From assembly GCF_001591465.1 (NCBI RefSeq), contig NZ_BCUY01000023.1, positions 1 through 51,311 on the forward strand: DNA of 51,311 nt, written 5' to 3'. Both the position numbers and the translations under genes were made by a program. Of the stretch, positions 42,548-51,311 are shown piece after piece. The notes beneath the pieces were generated by a model that searched no databases, was not told the DNA's origin, and saw nothing but the letters and a program-made list of their open reading frames with translations. This DNA is from Cytobacillus firmus NBRC 15306 (lineage in GTDB: Bacteria; Bacillota; Bacilli; Bacillales; Cytobacillaceae). Each line of letters begins with the position of its first letter. Positions within the stretch are counted from its first letter, which is position 1.

Positions 42548-43756
42548 ATGACGGCACCTGTAAAAGCACTATCCGAACTGAAAGAAGCAATTCAGAAAAA
42601 TGTTGATGATAACAAGGAACTTTACCTTTCTGCAAGCCACCAGATCCATGCAAACCCGGAAATAGGAAATGAGGAGTTTTTTGCCTCGGACTTGCTTTCA
42701 GGTATCCTTGAGAAGGAAGGGTTTGAAGTAGAACGGGCAGTAGCCGGGCATGAAACAGCTTTTCTGGCCCGGAAAAAATCCGATAAACCGGGGCCGTCCA
42801 TTGCATTCCTTGCAGAATACGATGCCCTTCCCGGGCTGGGCCATGGATGCGGCCACAATATCATAGGCACGACAAGTGTGGCAGCAGCCATTGCATTGAG
42901 TAAGGTCATTGATGAGACCGGAGGAGAAGCAGTAGTCTTCGGAACCCCGGCGGAAGAAGGCGGGCCAAATGGGAGTGCCAAAGGAAGCTTTGTGAAGCAT
43001 GGCTTGCTTGAAGGTATTGATGCCGCTCTGATGGTTCATCCGTCAAATCATACCCGCCTGACCAGTTCATCACTGGCCGTGGATCCGCTTGACTTCGAAT
43101 ATATCGGAAAGCCTGCCCATGCGGCAGCTTCACCTGAGGAAGGAATCAATGCCCTGGATGCAGTCATTCAGCTGTTCAACGGTATAAATGCTCTTCGCCA
43201 GCAATTGAAGGATGATGTGCGAATCCATGGAATTATTACTCATGGCGGGGATGCTCCGAATATTATCCCTGAGTATGCAAAAGCCAGATTCTTCATCCGT
43301 GCTTCAACCAGAACGAGTTTGAATGAAGTTACCCGAAAGGTGAAAGCTGTCGCTGAAGGCGCAGCCCTGGCAACAGGAGCAAAGCTGAATGTCATTGCTT
43401 TTCAAAATGAAGTCGACAACCTGCTGTTAAACAAGACATATGACCAGGTGTTTAAAGAAGTGATTGAAGATTTGGGAGAAACAGTCGTGGCTGGGGACAG
43501 AGATGGAATCGGCTCGACTGATGCCGGCAACATCAGCCAGGTGGTGCCAACTATTCACCCTTATATAAAAATTGGTGCAGACGATCTTGTAGCCCATACT
43601 GTTCCATTCCGGGAAGCGGCAGCTTCTGCAAAAGGAGACGAAGCACTGATAACTGGAGCAAAAGGGCTTGCACTCACTGCCTTCCAGCTGATAACGGAAC
43701 CGGAACTGCTTAAATCCATTAAACAGGAATTTCTAGAGCGAAAAACGGCTGAATAA
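42548..43756 (+). CDS. M20 family amidohydrolase/peptidase in the SAM regulon
   Basis: The 402-aa enzyme is an M20D-type deacylase/amidohydrolase. Likely metal ligands are in GLGHGCGHN and EEGGPNGSAKG, with His in MVHPSNHT and the dimerisation domain at about 180-290. It starts 25 bp after metQ, so it is the fourth gene under the two SAM riboswitches. A substrate such as an N-acyl-methionine or other methionine derivative imported by MetNIQ fits (inference). GGAGG is 7 nt before the ATG at 42548; an ATG at 42545 is possible. Confidence 0.88.
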   Translation: MTAPVKALSELKEAIQKNVDDNKELYLSASHQIHANPEIGNEEFFASDLLSGILEKEGFEVERAVAGHETAFLARKKSDKPGPSIAFLAEYDALPGLGHGCGHNIIGTTSVAAAIALSKVIDETGGEAVVFGTPAEEGGPNGSAKGSFVKHGLLEGIDAALMVHPSNHTRLTSSSLAVDPLDFEYIGKPAHAAASPEEGINALDAVIQLFNGINALRQQLKDDVRIHGIITHGGDAPNIIPEYAKARFFIRASTRTSLNEVTRKVKAVAEGAALATGAKLNVIAFQNEVDNLLLNKTYDQVFKEVIEDLGETVVAGDRDGIGSTDAGNISQVVPTIHPYIKIGADDLVAHTVPFREAAASAKGDEALITGAKGLALTAFQLITEPELLKSIKQEFLERKTAE

Positions 43757-43760
43757 AAAT

Positions 43761-43800
43761 AAAAGCTATCCTTTTGCGGGATAGCTTTTCCTTATATTTT
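43761..43800 (+). terminator. Terminator of the met operon
   Basis: AAAAGCTATC (43761-43770) pairs with GATAGCTTTT (43780-43789), followed by CCTTATATTTTT. Confidence 0.88.
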
Positions 43801-43802
43801 TG

Positions 43803-43905
43803 AGTGTTTTCATCAAGTTGGGGAGTTGTTTCCCTGGTTTGCTGAGTCTTTTCCTCAACTTAAGTGTTCGTTTCCCCAATTTCCCCATTCTTTTCCCAAA
43901 GTTCA
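43803..43905. repeat. Degenerate tandem array of exactly 21-bp period
   Basis: The core TTTC occurs at 43808, 43829, 43850, 43871 and 43892, each exactly 21 bp apart, in units like GAGTCTTTTCCTCAACTT and GTTCGTTTCCCCAATTT. It fills the gap between the met operon terminator and the stop codon of the convergent SASP gene. Confidence 0.85.
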
Positions 43906-43912
43906 CATTTAC

Positions 43913-44188
43913 CTACTGTTCCTTCATCCGTTCCTGTGCCATCCGGATAAGTTCCTTCAACATGCTGCCGCCAATCTTTCCGCCAACTGTTCCTGCCTGT
44001 TTGGATGTAAGCCGGCCATTATAGCCTTGCTTCAAAGGCACACCTGCCTCCTCAGCAATTTCATATTTTACAGCGTCAGGATTTTCTATGTCAACGTGAT
44101 ATCCCTGGTTTGCCATTACCTGATTTTTCAGCTGGTCCAAGGCTCCTCTTGATTCCGGGACTAGCGGGCGTCTTTTTCTTCTCGCCAT
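43913..44188 (-). CDS. Small acid-soluble spore protein, alpha/beta type
   Basis: The 91-aa protein coats spore DNA and protects it from UV and heat. The Gpr protease site is in KYEIAEEAGV, and the second conserved block is GYNGRLTSKQAGTVGGKIGG, then SMLKELIRMAQ. The basic N-terminus MARRKRRPLVPESRG is longer than in classical SspA/B. GGAGG lies 8 nt before the ATG at 44188. A forespore-type promoter is suggested upstream. Confidence 0.93.
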   Translation of the reverse strand: MARRKRRPLVPESRGALDQLKNQVMANQGYHVDIENPDAVKYEIAEEAGVPLKQGYNGRLTSKQAGTVGGKIGGSMLKELIRMAQERMKEQ

Positions 44189-44220
44189 GATGCATTCCTC
44201 CATAAGAAGTTCTTTTATCT

Positions 44221-44249
44221 TATTATGTGAAAGAACGCTTGAAATAACA
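44221..44249 (-). promoter_or_regulatory. Candidate sigma-G promoter of the SASP gene
   Basis: Minus strand CATAATA (44227-44221) resembles the sigma-G -10 CATACTA. TGTTAT (44249-44244) lies 16 bp upstream as a rough -35. Confidence 0.45.
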
Positions 44250-44338
44250 CTGAAAAAACTTGTACATCCTCCTGTGAAAAGCTATTCTAATGGTAGAAAC
44301 CTTGAATTTTTGTGAAAAACCAAAAGAAGGTGTTTTAG

Positions 44339-44575
44339 ATGGCATTAAAATACTTGTCAGCTCTTCTGCTTCCTGGACTGCTGGTATTGTTTTTTACGAG
44401 AGTCAGCTATAATCGTGTAATTGGGCTGGTTTTGACGGTTGGACTTATTGCTGCTTCAGTATATAAAGGCTACACCAATTCATTTGCCTTAATTGTTATA
44501 GACGCACTTTCACTGACTGTCGGGTTTTGGTATGCCCAAAAATTGAAGCCGAAAATAAAGCCAAGTGCGGAATAA
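44339..44575 (+). CDS. csbA: CsbA, small membrane stress protein
   Basis: The 78-aa protein has three membrane helices (about 5-20, 26-43, 48-66) and a basic tail (KLKPKIKPSAE). In B. subtilis csbA is sigma-B dependent and lies upstream of uvrB, as here. AGAAGGTG precedes the ATG. I could not find a convincing sigma-B promoter in the 150 bp upstream. Function unknown. Confidence 0.88.
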   Translation: MALKYLSALLLPGLLVLFFTRVSYNRVIGLVLTVGLIAASVYKGYTNSFALIVIDALSLTVGFWYAQKLKPKIKPSAE

Positions 44576-44582
44576 ATTTTGC

Positions 44583-44618
44583 AGAGCCTGTCGAACAAAT
44601 CTATCGACAGGTTTTTTA
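44583..44618 (+). terminator. Terminator of csbA
   Basis: CCTGTCGA (44587-44594) pairs with TCGACAGG (44604-44611), followed by TTTTTTAATT. Confidence 0.9.
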
Positions 44619-44669
44619 ATTAATGAGTTAAAAGCTGTATTTAGACATACGGAATATCAGCTTTAAATG

Positions 44670-44722
44670 GAGTTCAATCAAACGTTTGATTGAACTCAAG
44701 GCAATCAATCAAACGTTTGATT
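44670..44722. promoter_or_regulatory. Paired perfect palindromes, TetR-type operator-like
   Basis: A perfect 28-bp palindrome (44670-44697) and a perfect 16-bp palindrome (44707-44722) share the core AATCAAACGTTTGATT. Their centres are 31 bp apart, three helical turns. They lie in the 395-bp gap between csbA and uvrB, about 125 bp upstream of the uvrB promoter. No T tract follows, so they are not a terminator. Confidence 0.75.
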
Positions 44723-44796
44723 AACCTTTCTTCGACAATCCCCTCAATAATTCGGCATATTTCCCAAGCAATAATTGCTCAGGAAAAACAAAAAAA

Positions 44797-44810
44797 CGAA
44801 TATCCGTTCG
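44797..44810. promoter_or_regulatory. LexA (DinR) box of uvrBA
   Basis: CGAATATCCGTTCG differs at one position from the Bacillus SOS box CGAAC-N4-GTTCG. It lies about 33 bp upstream of the -10, the right place for repression of uvrB-uvrA. Confidence 0.8.
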
Positions 44811-44839
44811 CATATTATTGGTTTGTTTTAGGCTCTTTG

Positions 44840-44848
44840 TGGTAGAAT
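44840..44848 (+). promoter_or_regulatory. Extended -10 promoter of uvrBA
   Basis: TGGTAGAAT (hexamer TAGAAT at 44843-44848) lies 32 bp downstream of the LexA box and 122 bp before the uvrB start. Confidence 0.6.
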
Positions 44849-44970
44849 GATGATATGAGTTTTGAGTAAAAAACTGACAAATCAGCGGTGCATCCCGGAT
44901 CTTAAATTATTTCAATGCTGGTTTGTGATTAATATATAGATAAAAGTAATTTGAACGGGAGGCTTTTTAG

Positions 44971-46950
44971 GTGAAGGATCAATTTGAATTAGTCTCAAAA
45001 TATTCCCCACAGGGCGACCAGCCGGGGGCAATAAAAGAAATTGTGAAGGGAATCAACTCCGGCAAGAAGCACCAGACACTTCTGGGTGCAACAGGAACGG
45101 GTAAGACCTTCACGATTTCGAATGTCATAAAAGAAGTAAACAAGCCAACGCTTGTTATTGCACATAATAAAACACTCGCAGGCCAGCTATACAGTGAATT
45201 CAAGGACTTTTTTCCAAACAATGCGGTTGAGTATTTTGTCAGCTATTATGACTACTATCAGCCTGAGGCGTATGTGCCTTCTACAGATACTTTTATTGAA
45301 AAAGATGCAAGCATCAATGATGAAATTGATAAGCTTCGCCACTCGGCGACTTCCTCCCTATTTGAGCGGAATGATGTCATTATTATTGCCAGTGTCTCCT
45401 GCATATATGGCTTGGGTTCACCTGAAGAATACCGTGAAATGGTGCTGTCCCTCAGAACCGGAATGGAGATTGAGAGGAACCAGCTTCTTCACAGGCTCGT
45501 TGATATTCAGTATGAGCGCAATGATATTGACTTCCAGCGCGGTACCTTCCGTGTACGCGGAGATGTTGTCGAGATTTTCCCGGCATCACGGGATGAGCAT
45601 TGTATCCGTGTAGAATTTTTCGGAGATGAGATAGACCGGATCCGTGAAGTGGATGCCCTTACAGGTGAAATAATGGGTGAACGTGAGCATGTTGCGATTT
45701 TCCCGGCATCCCACTTCGTAACGCGTGAAGAAAAAATGCGGATCGCCATCCAGAACATTGAAAAAGAACTGGAAGTGCGCCTTGCTGAGTTAAGAGAAAA
45801 CGATAAGCTTCTTGAAGCCCAGCGCCTCGAGCAGCGGACCCGCTATGACCTTGAAATGATGAGGGAGATGGGTTTTTGTTCCGGCATTGAAAATTATTCC
45901 CGTCATCTTACGTTAAGGCCGCCTGGTTCAACACCGTATACCCTTCTGGATTACTTTCCGGAAGACTTCCTGATTGTGATTGATGAATCACACGTAACTC
46001 TGCCGCAAATCCGCGGCATGTTCAATGGTGACCAGGCAAGAAAATCCGTGCTTGTGGATCATGGTTTCCGTTTGCCTTCAGCGATGGATAACAGACCTCT
46101 TACGTTCACTGAATTCGAAAAGCATGTGAAGCAGGCTGTCTTTGTTTCGGCAACACCCGGTCCTTATGAGCTTGAGCATACACCGGAAATGATTGAGCAA
46201 ATTATCCGCCCAACCGGTCTGCTTGATCCTACTATTGATGTCCGTCCAATCGAAGGTCAAATTGATGACCTCATTGGTGAAATCCAGGATCGCGTTGAGA
46301 AAAACGAACGTGTGCTTGTTACCACTTTAACGAAGAAAATGTCTGAGGATTTAACGGACTATTTAAAGGAAATCGGCATTAAAGTGCAGTACTTGCACTC
46401 AGAGATAAAAACGCTTGAGCGGATTGAGATTATCCGGGAGCTTCGTCTTGGCAAGTACGATGTGCTGGTCGGGATCAACCTTCTGCGGGAGGGACTTGAT
46501 ATTCCTGAAGTATCTCTTGTTACCATACTTGACGCTGATAAAGAAGGTTTCCTCCGTTCAGAACGTTCACTCATCCAGACGATTGGACGTGCAGCGCGTA
46601 ATGCGAATGGCCATGTCATTATGTATGCAGACCGGATTACGGACAGCATGGAAAAAGCCATCAGTGAAACAAAGCGCCGCCGCTCTATTCAGGAAGAGTA
46701 TAATGAAAAGCATGGCATCACGCCAATGACTATCCAGAAGGATATACGCGATTCGATCCGTGCAACCCATGCGGCAGAAGAGCAGGAAGAATACCAGCCG
46801 TCAGCAAAGCTCGGCAAGCTGAACAAAAAAGAGCGCGAGAAGCTGATCGGCGATATGGAAAAAGAAATGAAGGAAGCGGCCAAATCCCTCAATTTCGAAA
46901 GGGCTGCCGAGCTTCGTGATTTAATATTAGAGCTGAAAGCGGAAGGATGA
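44971..46950 (+). CDS. uvrB: UvrB, nucleotide excision repair helicase subunit
   Basis: The 659-aa damage-verification subunit works with UvrA and UvrC. Walker [11 protein letters not shown], the beta-hairpin region [20 protein letters not shown], helicase motifs ([32 protein letters not shown]) and the C-terminal UVR domain ([20 protein letters not shown]). The start is a GTG with GGGAGG 8 nt upstream. SOS-controlled with uvrA. Confidence 0.98.
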   Translation: MKDQFELVSKYSPQGDQPGAIKEIVKGINSGKKHQTLLGATGTGKTFTISNVIKEVNKPTLVIAHNKTLAGQLYSEFKDFFPNNAVEYFVSYYDYYQPEAYVPSTDTFIEKDASINDEIDKLRHSATSSLFERNDVIIIASVSCIYGLGSPEEYREMVLSLRTGMEIERNQLLHRLVDIQYERNDIDFQRGTFRVRGDVVEIFPASRDEHCIRVEFFGDEIDRIREVDALTGEIMGEREHVAIFPASHFVTREEKMRIAIQNIEKELEVRLAELRENDKLLEAQRLEQRTRYDLEMMREMGFCSGIENYSRHLTLRPPGSTPYTLLDYFPEDFLIVIDESHVTLPQIRGMFNGDQARKSVLVDHGFRLPSAMDNRPLTFTEFEKHVKQAVFVSATPGPYELEHTPEMIEQIIRPTGLLDPTIDVRPIEGQIDDLIGEIQDRVEKNERVLVTTLTKKMSEDLTDYLKEIGIKVQYLHSEIKTLERIEIIRELRLGKYDVLVGINLLREGLDIPEVSLVTILDADKEGFLRSERSLIQTIGRAARNANGHVIMYADRITDSMEKAISETKRRRSIQEEYNEKHGITPMTIQKDIRDSIRATHAAEEQEEYQPSAKLGKLNKKEREKLIGDMEKEMKEAAKSLNFERAAELRDLILELKAEG

Positions 46951-46957
46951 CGTAAAA

Positions 46958-49834
46958 ATGGCGATGGATAAACTGATTGTAAAGGGTGCCAGAGCCCATA
47001 ATCTGAAAAATATAGATGTCACCATTCCGAGAGATAAGCTTGTCGTCCTGACCGGACTTTCAGGTTCAGGAAAGTCCTCTTTGGCCTTTGATACAATTTA
47101 TGCAGAGGGGCAGCGCCGCTATGTGGAATCATTATCCGCTTACGCAAGGCAATTCCTCGGTCAGATGGATAAGCCTGACGTGGATGCGATCGAAGGATTG
47201 TCTCCGGCAATCTCGATTGACCAAAAGACGACAAGCCGAAATCCTCGTTCCACAGTGGGAACAGTGACAGAAATTTATGACTATCTGCGATTATTATTTG
47301 CACGGGTGGGGCGTCCCACCTGTCCGATTCACAATATCGAAATCTCCTCACAGACCATTGAGCAAATGGTTGACCGGATTATGGAATACCCTGAGAGAAC
47401 AAAGCTCCAGGTGATGGCTCCCCTTGTTTCCGGCCGAAAAGGGACACATGTAAAAGTGTTCGAGGATGTCAAAAAGCAGGGATTTGTCCGTGTCCGTGTC
47501 GACGGAGAAATGATGGATCTCGGTGATGAGATTGAGCTGGAAAAAAACAAAAAGCATTCTATAGAAGTAGTAATCGACCGGATTGTCGTAAAAGAAGGCG
47601 TAGCGCCAAGGCTTGCAGATTCATTGGAAACTGCTTTGAATCTTGGTAATGGCAAGGTGCTTGTTGATGTCATCGGGGAAGAAGAACTGCTTTTCAGCGA
47701 GAACCATGCCTGCCCTCAATGCGGCTTTTCAATTGGCGAACTTGAGCCAAGAATGTTCTCTTTTAATAGTCCTTTTGGTGCCTGTACGGAATGTGACGGA
47801 TTGGGATCAAAGCTTGAGGTAGATGTTGATTTGGTAATACCCAATAAGGATCTTTCATTAAAGCAGAATGCCATTGCGCCATGGGAACCGACAAGCTCTC
47901 AATATTATCCTCAGCTGCTTGGGGCAGTCTGCAATCATTATGGGATTGATATGGATATGCCGGTTAAGGATATCCCTGAACACTTGCTTGATAAAATTTT
48001 ATATGGATCCGCCAAGGACAGCATCTATTTCCGATATGAAAACGACTTTGGCCAGGTAAGGGAGAATTATATTCGTTTTGAAGGTGTCATCCGCAATGTG
48101 GAGCGCCGCTATAAAGAAACAAGCTCTGATTATATCCGTGAGCAAATGGAGAAATACATGGCCCAGCACCCATGTCCTTCCTGCAAGGGCTACCGTCTGA
48201 AGCCGGAAACACTTGCTGTGCTTGTATCCGGAAAACATATTGGCCATGTAACAGAATATTCGATTGAGGAAGCATTCAGCTTTTTTGAGAATCTGACACT
48301 GTCCGAAAAAGAAATGAAGATTGCCAATCTTATTTTCCGTGAGATTAAGGAAAGGCTGGGTTTCCTTATCAATGTCGGGCTTGATTACCTGACATTAAGC
48401 AGGGCAGCTGGAACTTTATCCGGCGGTGAAGCCCAGCGTATTCGCCTGGCCACACAAATCGGTTCGCGCCTGACGGGTGTACTCTACATTCTGGACGAGC
48501 CTTCCATTGGTCTCCATCAGCGTGATAATGACCGTTTGATTGATACGCTGAAAAATATGCGTGATATCGGCAACACCCTGATCGTGGTGGAACACGATGA
48601 AGATACAATGATGGCAGCAGACTATTTAATCGATGTGGGCCCGGGAGCAGGGGTTCATGGCGGACAAATCGTCTCAGCGGGTACGCCTCAGGAGGTAATG
48701 GACGACCGAGACTCCCTGACAGGGCAATATCTGTCAGGCAAGAAATTCATTCCGCTTCCAATTGAGCGCCGCAAGAACGACGGACGCTTTATCGAAATTA
48801 AAGGGGCTAAAGAAAACAATCTTAAAAATGTGAATGTTAAGTTCCCGCTCGGCACTTTTATTTCTGTTACGGGTGTATCCGGTTCAGGGAAAAGTACATT
48901 AATCAATGAAATTCTTCATAAAGGGCTTGCCCAGAAGCTTCATAGAGCCAAAGCGAAGCCGGGTGAGCATAAAGAAATTAAGGGCATTGATCACCTTGAT
49001 AAAGTCATTGATATCGACCAATCTCCAATCGGGCGGACGCCTCGTTCCAACCCGGCAACATATACCGGAGTGTTTGATGATATTCGCGATGTATTTGCTT
49101 CAACCAATGAAGCAAAAGTGCGGGGCTATAAAAAGGGGCGCTTCAGCTTCAATGTAAAAGGCGGAAGATGTGAAGCATGCCGCGGAGACGGGATTATTAA
49201 GATTGAAATGCACTTCCTGCCTGATGTGTATGTGCCATGTGAAGTCTGTCATGGCAAACGTTATAACAGGGAAACACTTGAAGTTAAATATAAAGGGAAG
49301 AATATTTCGGAGATTCTCGATATGACAGTGGAAGATGCATTGGAGTTTTTCGAGAATATTCCTAAAATCCGCCGCAAGCTGCAGACGATTTATGATGTCG
49401 GCCTGGGCTACATCACTTTGGGGCAGCCTGCGACAACATTGTCCGGCGGAGAAGCGCAGCGTGTCAAGCTTGCTTCCGAATTGCACCGCCGTTCAACGGG
49501 CCGCTCCCTATATATTCTTGATGAACCGACAACAGGTCTTCATGTTGATGATATCTCACGACTGCTCGTGGTCCTTCAGCGTCTGGTTGAAAATGGAGAC
49601 ACGGTACTGGTTATTGAGCATAATCTTGATGTCATCAAGGCAGCTGACTATATCGTTGACCTTGGACCTGAAGGCGGAGATAAGGGCGGTACTATCTTAG
49701 CATCAGGGACACCGGAAAAAATTGCTGAAGTTCCGGAATCCTATACAGGTAAATATCTTAAACCGATTTTGGAAAGAGACCGCCAGAGAATGAAACAGCA
49801 AATTGAAGAAAAAGAAGGCGTGACAAACGCTTAA
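46958..49834 (+). CDS. uvrA: UvrA, damage-sensing ABC ATPase of excision repair
   Basis: The 958-aa protein has two ABC modules (Walker [10 protein letters not shown] and GVSGSGKST; signatures [15 protein letters not shown] and [15 protein letters not shown]) and zinc-binding Cys sets (CPQCGF...CTEC; CEACRG...CEVCHG). It starts 7 bp after uvrB with AAGGATGA upstream of the ATG; a second ATG is 6 bp further. Confidence 0.98.
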   Translation: MAMDKLIVKGARAHNLKNIDVTIPRDKLVVLTGLSGSGKSSLAFDTIYAEGQRRYVESLSAYARQFLGQMDKPDVDAIEGLSPAISIDQKTTSRNPRSTVGTVTEIYDYLRLLFARVGRPTCPIHNIEISSQTIEQMVDRIMEYPERTKLQVMAPLVSGRKGTHVKVFEDVKKQGFVRVRVDGEMMDLGDEIELEKNKKHSIEVVIDRIVVKEGVAPRLADSLETALNLGNGKVLVDVIGEEELLFSENHACPQCGFSIGELEPRMFSFNSPFGACTECDGLGSKLEVDVDLVIPNKDLSLKQNAIAPWEPTSSQYYPQLLGAVCNHYGIDMDMPVKDIPEHLLDKILYGSAKDSIYFRYENDFGQVRENYIRFEGVIRNVERRYKETSSDYIREQMEKYMAQHPCPSCKGYRLKPETLAVLVSGKHIGHVTEYSIEEAFSFFENLTLSEKEMKIANLIFREIKERLGFLINVGLDYLTLSRAAGTLSGGEAQRIRLATQIGSRLTGVLYILDEPSIGLHQRDNDRLIDTLKNMRDIGNTLIVVEHDEDTMMAADYLIDVGPGAGVHGGQIVSAGTPQEVMDDRDSLTGQYLSGKKFIPLPIERRKNDGRFIEIKGAKENNLKNVNVKFPLGTFISVTGVSGSGKSTLINEILHKGLAQKLHRAKAKPGEHKEIKGIDHLDKVIDIDQSPIGRTPRSNPATYTGVFDDIRDVFASTNEAKVRGYKKGRFSFNVKGGRCEACRGDGIIKIEMHFLPDVYVPCEVCHGKRYNRETLEVKYKGKNISEILDMTVEDALEFFENIPKIRRKLQTIYDVGLGYITLGQPATTLSGGEAQRVKLASELHRRSTGRSLYILDEPTTGLHVDDISRLLVVLQRLVENGDTVLVIEHNLDVIKAADYIVDLGPEGGDKGGTILASGTPEKIAEVPESYTGKYLKPILERDRQRMKQQIEEKEGVTNA

Positions 49835-49841
49835 TTACAGT

Positions 49842-49873
49842 AAGCAGTACCGTTTTGGTACTGCTTCTTTTTT
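49842..49873 (+). terminator. Terminator of uvrBA
   Basis: AAGCAGTACC (49842-49851) pairs with GGTACTGCTT (49857-49866), followed by CTTTTTT. Confidence 0.92.
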
Positions 49874-49965
49874 ATGGAAATGAGATTAAACAACTGGGAT
49901 GCGGGGTAAAGAACATGCGTCTGCAGCAGCCAACACTTATCTCAACCAAGAAAGGAACATACACT

Positions 49966-50679
49966 ATGAAAAATAAAATCTACCTTTTAGCAGGCATTAC
50001 CCTGCTTGGGCTTGGCATCTATCTTTCCATTACATTTCTCGGAGATGAAAAAAAGGCAGATAGCAGCCAGATGATTGTTGCTTTTGGGGATTCACTTACC
50101 TACGGATATGGAGATGAAACAGAAGAGGGGTATATTGGAAGGCTGCAGAGCAAACTGGATAAGGCATATCAGGATAAGAATTACCGCATAACAAATCATG
50201 GAGTGTATGGCTATAAATCTTCTGATGTTCTCCAGCAAATGCTCAAACCGAAAGTGGCAGAGGATATCAAAAATGCAGATATGTTCATTGTATATATTGG
50301 CACGAACGATTTGCTGAAAAGCAATGGCGGGGATTTGTATCCGCTCCATCACGAAAATCTTGTTGAAGCTAAGGACATATATGAAGATAAACTGGATGGA
50401 ATCCTGGAAACACTCGAAACCGCCAACAGTGAAGCACCTGTTATCCTGATTGGACTATACAATCCTTATCCTGACGGCGACCGGATTGAAAAATATATTG
50501 ACCATTGGAACAAATCCATCAGAAAAAAAGCAGCTGAGGATAAACATATCACCTACATTTCCACCAATGAACTGTTCAAGGGAAAAAATAAAAAACAATA
50601 CTTCGCTGATTCTCTTCATCCGAATGGAAAGGGATATGAGCTGATTGCTGATAAAATTATGGAAGGATATTCTTTTTAA
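49966..50679 (+). CDS. SGNH/GDSL hydrolase, membrane-anchored
   Basis: The 237-aa esterase/lipase-type protein has an N-terminal membrane anchor or signal (about 4-24) and the SGNH blocks: FGDSLTYGYG (Ser), NHGVYGYKSSDVL (Gly), YIGTNDLL (Asn) and DSLHPNGKGYE (Asp-His). Substrates may be acylated wall polymers or lipids (family-level inference). AAAGGA lies 9 nt before the ATG at 49966; the frame is open further upstream but overlaps the uvrA terminator. Confidence 0.9.
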   Translation: MKNKIYLLAGITLLGLGIYLSITFLGDEKKADSSQMIVAFGDSLTYGYGDETEEGYIGRLQSKLDKAYQDKNYRITNHGVYGYKSSDVLQQMLKPKVAEDIKNADMFIVYIGTNDLLKSNGGDLYPLHHENLVEAKDIYEDKLDGILETLETANSEAPVILIGLYNPYPDGDRIEKYIDHWNKSIRKKAAEDKHITYISTNELFKGKNKKQYFADSLHPNGKGYELIADKIMEGYSF

Positions 50680-50849
50680 GGGAAATTGAAGTATATTAAA
50701 TTGATTTCAGCACCCCTACTTCAACAGACAATATCCCCTCCTTTTAATTGATAACACAATGTAATGTTCCAGCAAAATCGGTGTAACCAAGCAGCGTTAT
50801 ACTCCTGTATAAGGGAAACTATTGTCTGTAAACAAAAGGGGAGGTCATT

Positions 50850-51194
50850 ATGGAGGATTATTTAGCGAAGTCTTTAGAAGAATGGAAAGAGGATATTTCT
50901 GAAGTTTTGGACCAGATTAATAATGAATACGAGGATGTTAAAAAAGAGCTGAAAGTTTATTCCTACAAATACGGAATTACAAAGCAGGTTATCCAATCTA
51001 CTGTGAACGAAGAGATTATTGATAATATCCGTGAAATGTATCATAAGCCTTTTGAAGAGAAGTATAACGAATTGAAAGAATACATACGTGATTTGGATGA
51101 AAAACGAAAAGTTTTCCAGATGTTTGTCAATAAAATCGACGAAGTGAAAAAGAAGGAAGCGCCGCGCACTGACCTGGCAGCTGCCTATAAATAG
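50850..51194 (+). CDS. Hypothetical coiled-coil protein
   Basis: I do not recognise this 114-aa, highly charged, helical protein (MEDYLAKSLEEWKEDISEVL; KPFEEKYNELKEYIRDLDEK). It has no Cys, signal or membrane segment. AAAGGGGAGG lies 5 nt before the ATG. In the 170-bp upstream gap ACAGACAATA (50725-50734) and TATTGTCTGT (50820-50829) form an inverted repeat about 95 bp apart. Confidence 0.75.
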   Translation: MEDYLAKSLEEWKEDISEVLDQINNEYEDVKKELKVYSYKYGITKQVIQSTVNEEIIDNIREMYHKPFEEKYNELKEYIRDLDEKRKVFQMFVNKIDEVKKKEAPRTDLAAAYK

Positions 51195-51198
51195 CCAT

Positions 51199-51230
51199 AA
51201 AACCGTCTTTTTATAAAAGGCGGGTTTTTT
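51199..51230 (+). terminator. Terminator after the last gene
   Basis: AAACC-CTTTT pairs with AAAAG-GGGTTT with small bulges, followed by TTT. Confidence 0.75.
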
Positions 51231-51269
51231 AAAAGATAAGAAAGTATATAATTTTTGAACTTTGATAAC

Positions 51270-51311
51270 TGTCTAGCTCCAGCGCCTACCCCCTCGAGGT
51301 CACAAGCCAAT
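51270..51311. repeat. Partial Bacillaceae intergenic repeat, cut by the window end
   Basis: TGTCTAGCTCCAGCGCCTA followed by CCCCTCGAGGTCA matches the start of a dispersed repeat I know from Cytobacillus-type genomes. Only the left end is inside the window. Confidence 0.6.

Noticed and set aside
1-51311. Prophage, insertion sequence with transposase, rRNA or tRNA genes
   Set aside because: No transposase, integrase, phage structural gene, or tRNA/rRNA sequence was recognised on either strand.

Overview
The window is chromosomal DNA of a low-GC, endospore-forming Bacillaceae bacterium, most like the Cytobacillus/Mesobacillus/Bacillus firmus group. This rests on the gene order hpf ... secA-prfB-yvjA-cccB-ftsEX ... 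ctpB-minJ ... csbA-uvrB-uvrA, which is the B. subtilis order with insertions; on an alpha/beta-type spore protein gene; on LexA(DinR)-, sigma-B- and S-box-type control sites; and on Bacillus-style ribosome binding sites. No species call is made. All genes were read by eye. Starts were moved from the longest frame wherever a ribosome binding site or promoter pointed to an internal ATG, GTG or TTG.

Region 1 (1-22.6 kb) starts with hpf and ends before secA. About 22 kb of accessory genes lie between these usual near-neighbours: a BMP-family lipoprotein with a chemotaxis receptor; a small DUF1232 protein; a Spo0M-like protein behind a yybP-ykoY (Mn2+) riboswitch; a YesMN-type two-component system with a membrane protein; and a peptide-scavenging block. 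That block has an Opp/Dpp transporter split over two divergent operons, an M24 peptidase, a gamma-glutamyltranspeptidase-like enzyme, a two-gene chromate transporter and a DUF1028 protein. Next come a decayed helicase and a cluster of SEC-C/zinc-ribbon/UPF0158 genes.

Region 2 (22.6-35.4 kb) is the core export and division block: secA, prfB with its programmed +1 frameshift, a heptad-repeat coiled-coil gene, yvjA, cccB, ftsE-ftsX, a CwlO-like coiled-coil protein whose catalytic domain is an M23 peptidase, ctpB and minJ. FtsEX very likely drives the adjacent M23 hydrolase.

Region 3 (35.4-44.2 kb) holds a 45-aa gene with a good sigma-B promoter, an AI-2E-family permease, an NRDE/TANGO2 protein, an orphan PAS histidine kinase, and metN-metI-metQ plus an M20 amidohydrolase behind two tandem SAM-I riboswitches, then an SASP gene. 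Region 4 (44.3-51.3 kb) has csbA, the SOS genes uvrB-uvrA, an SGNH hydrolase and a small coiled-coil protein.

The least expected structure is between genes. Three short-period degenerate tandem arrays (about 21, exactly 52 and exactly 21 bp), and possibly a fourth, each begin just 3' of an intrinsic terminator. There are also palindromic repeats, a GC-rich structured repeat, two identical-core palindromes exactly 31 bp apart upstream of uvrB, the tandem S-boxes, and the manganese riboswitch in front of an unexpected gene.
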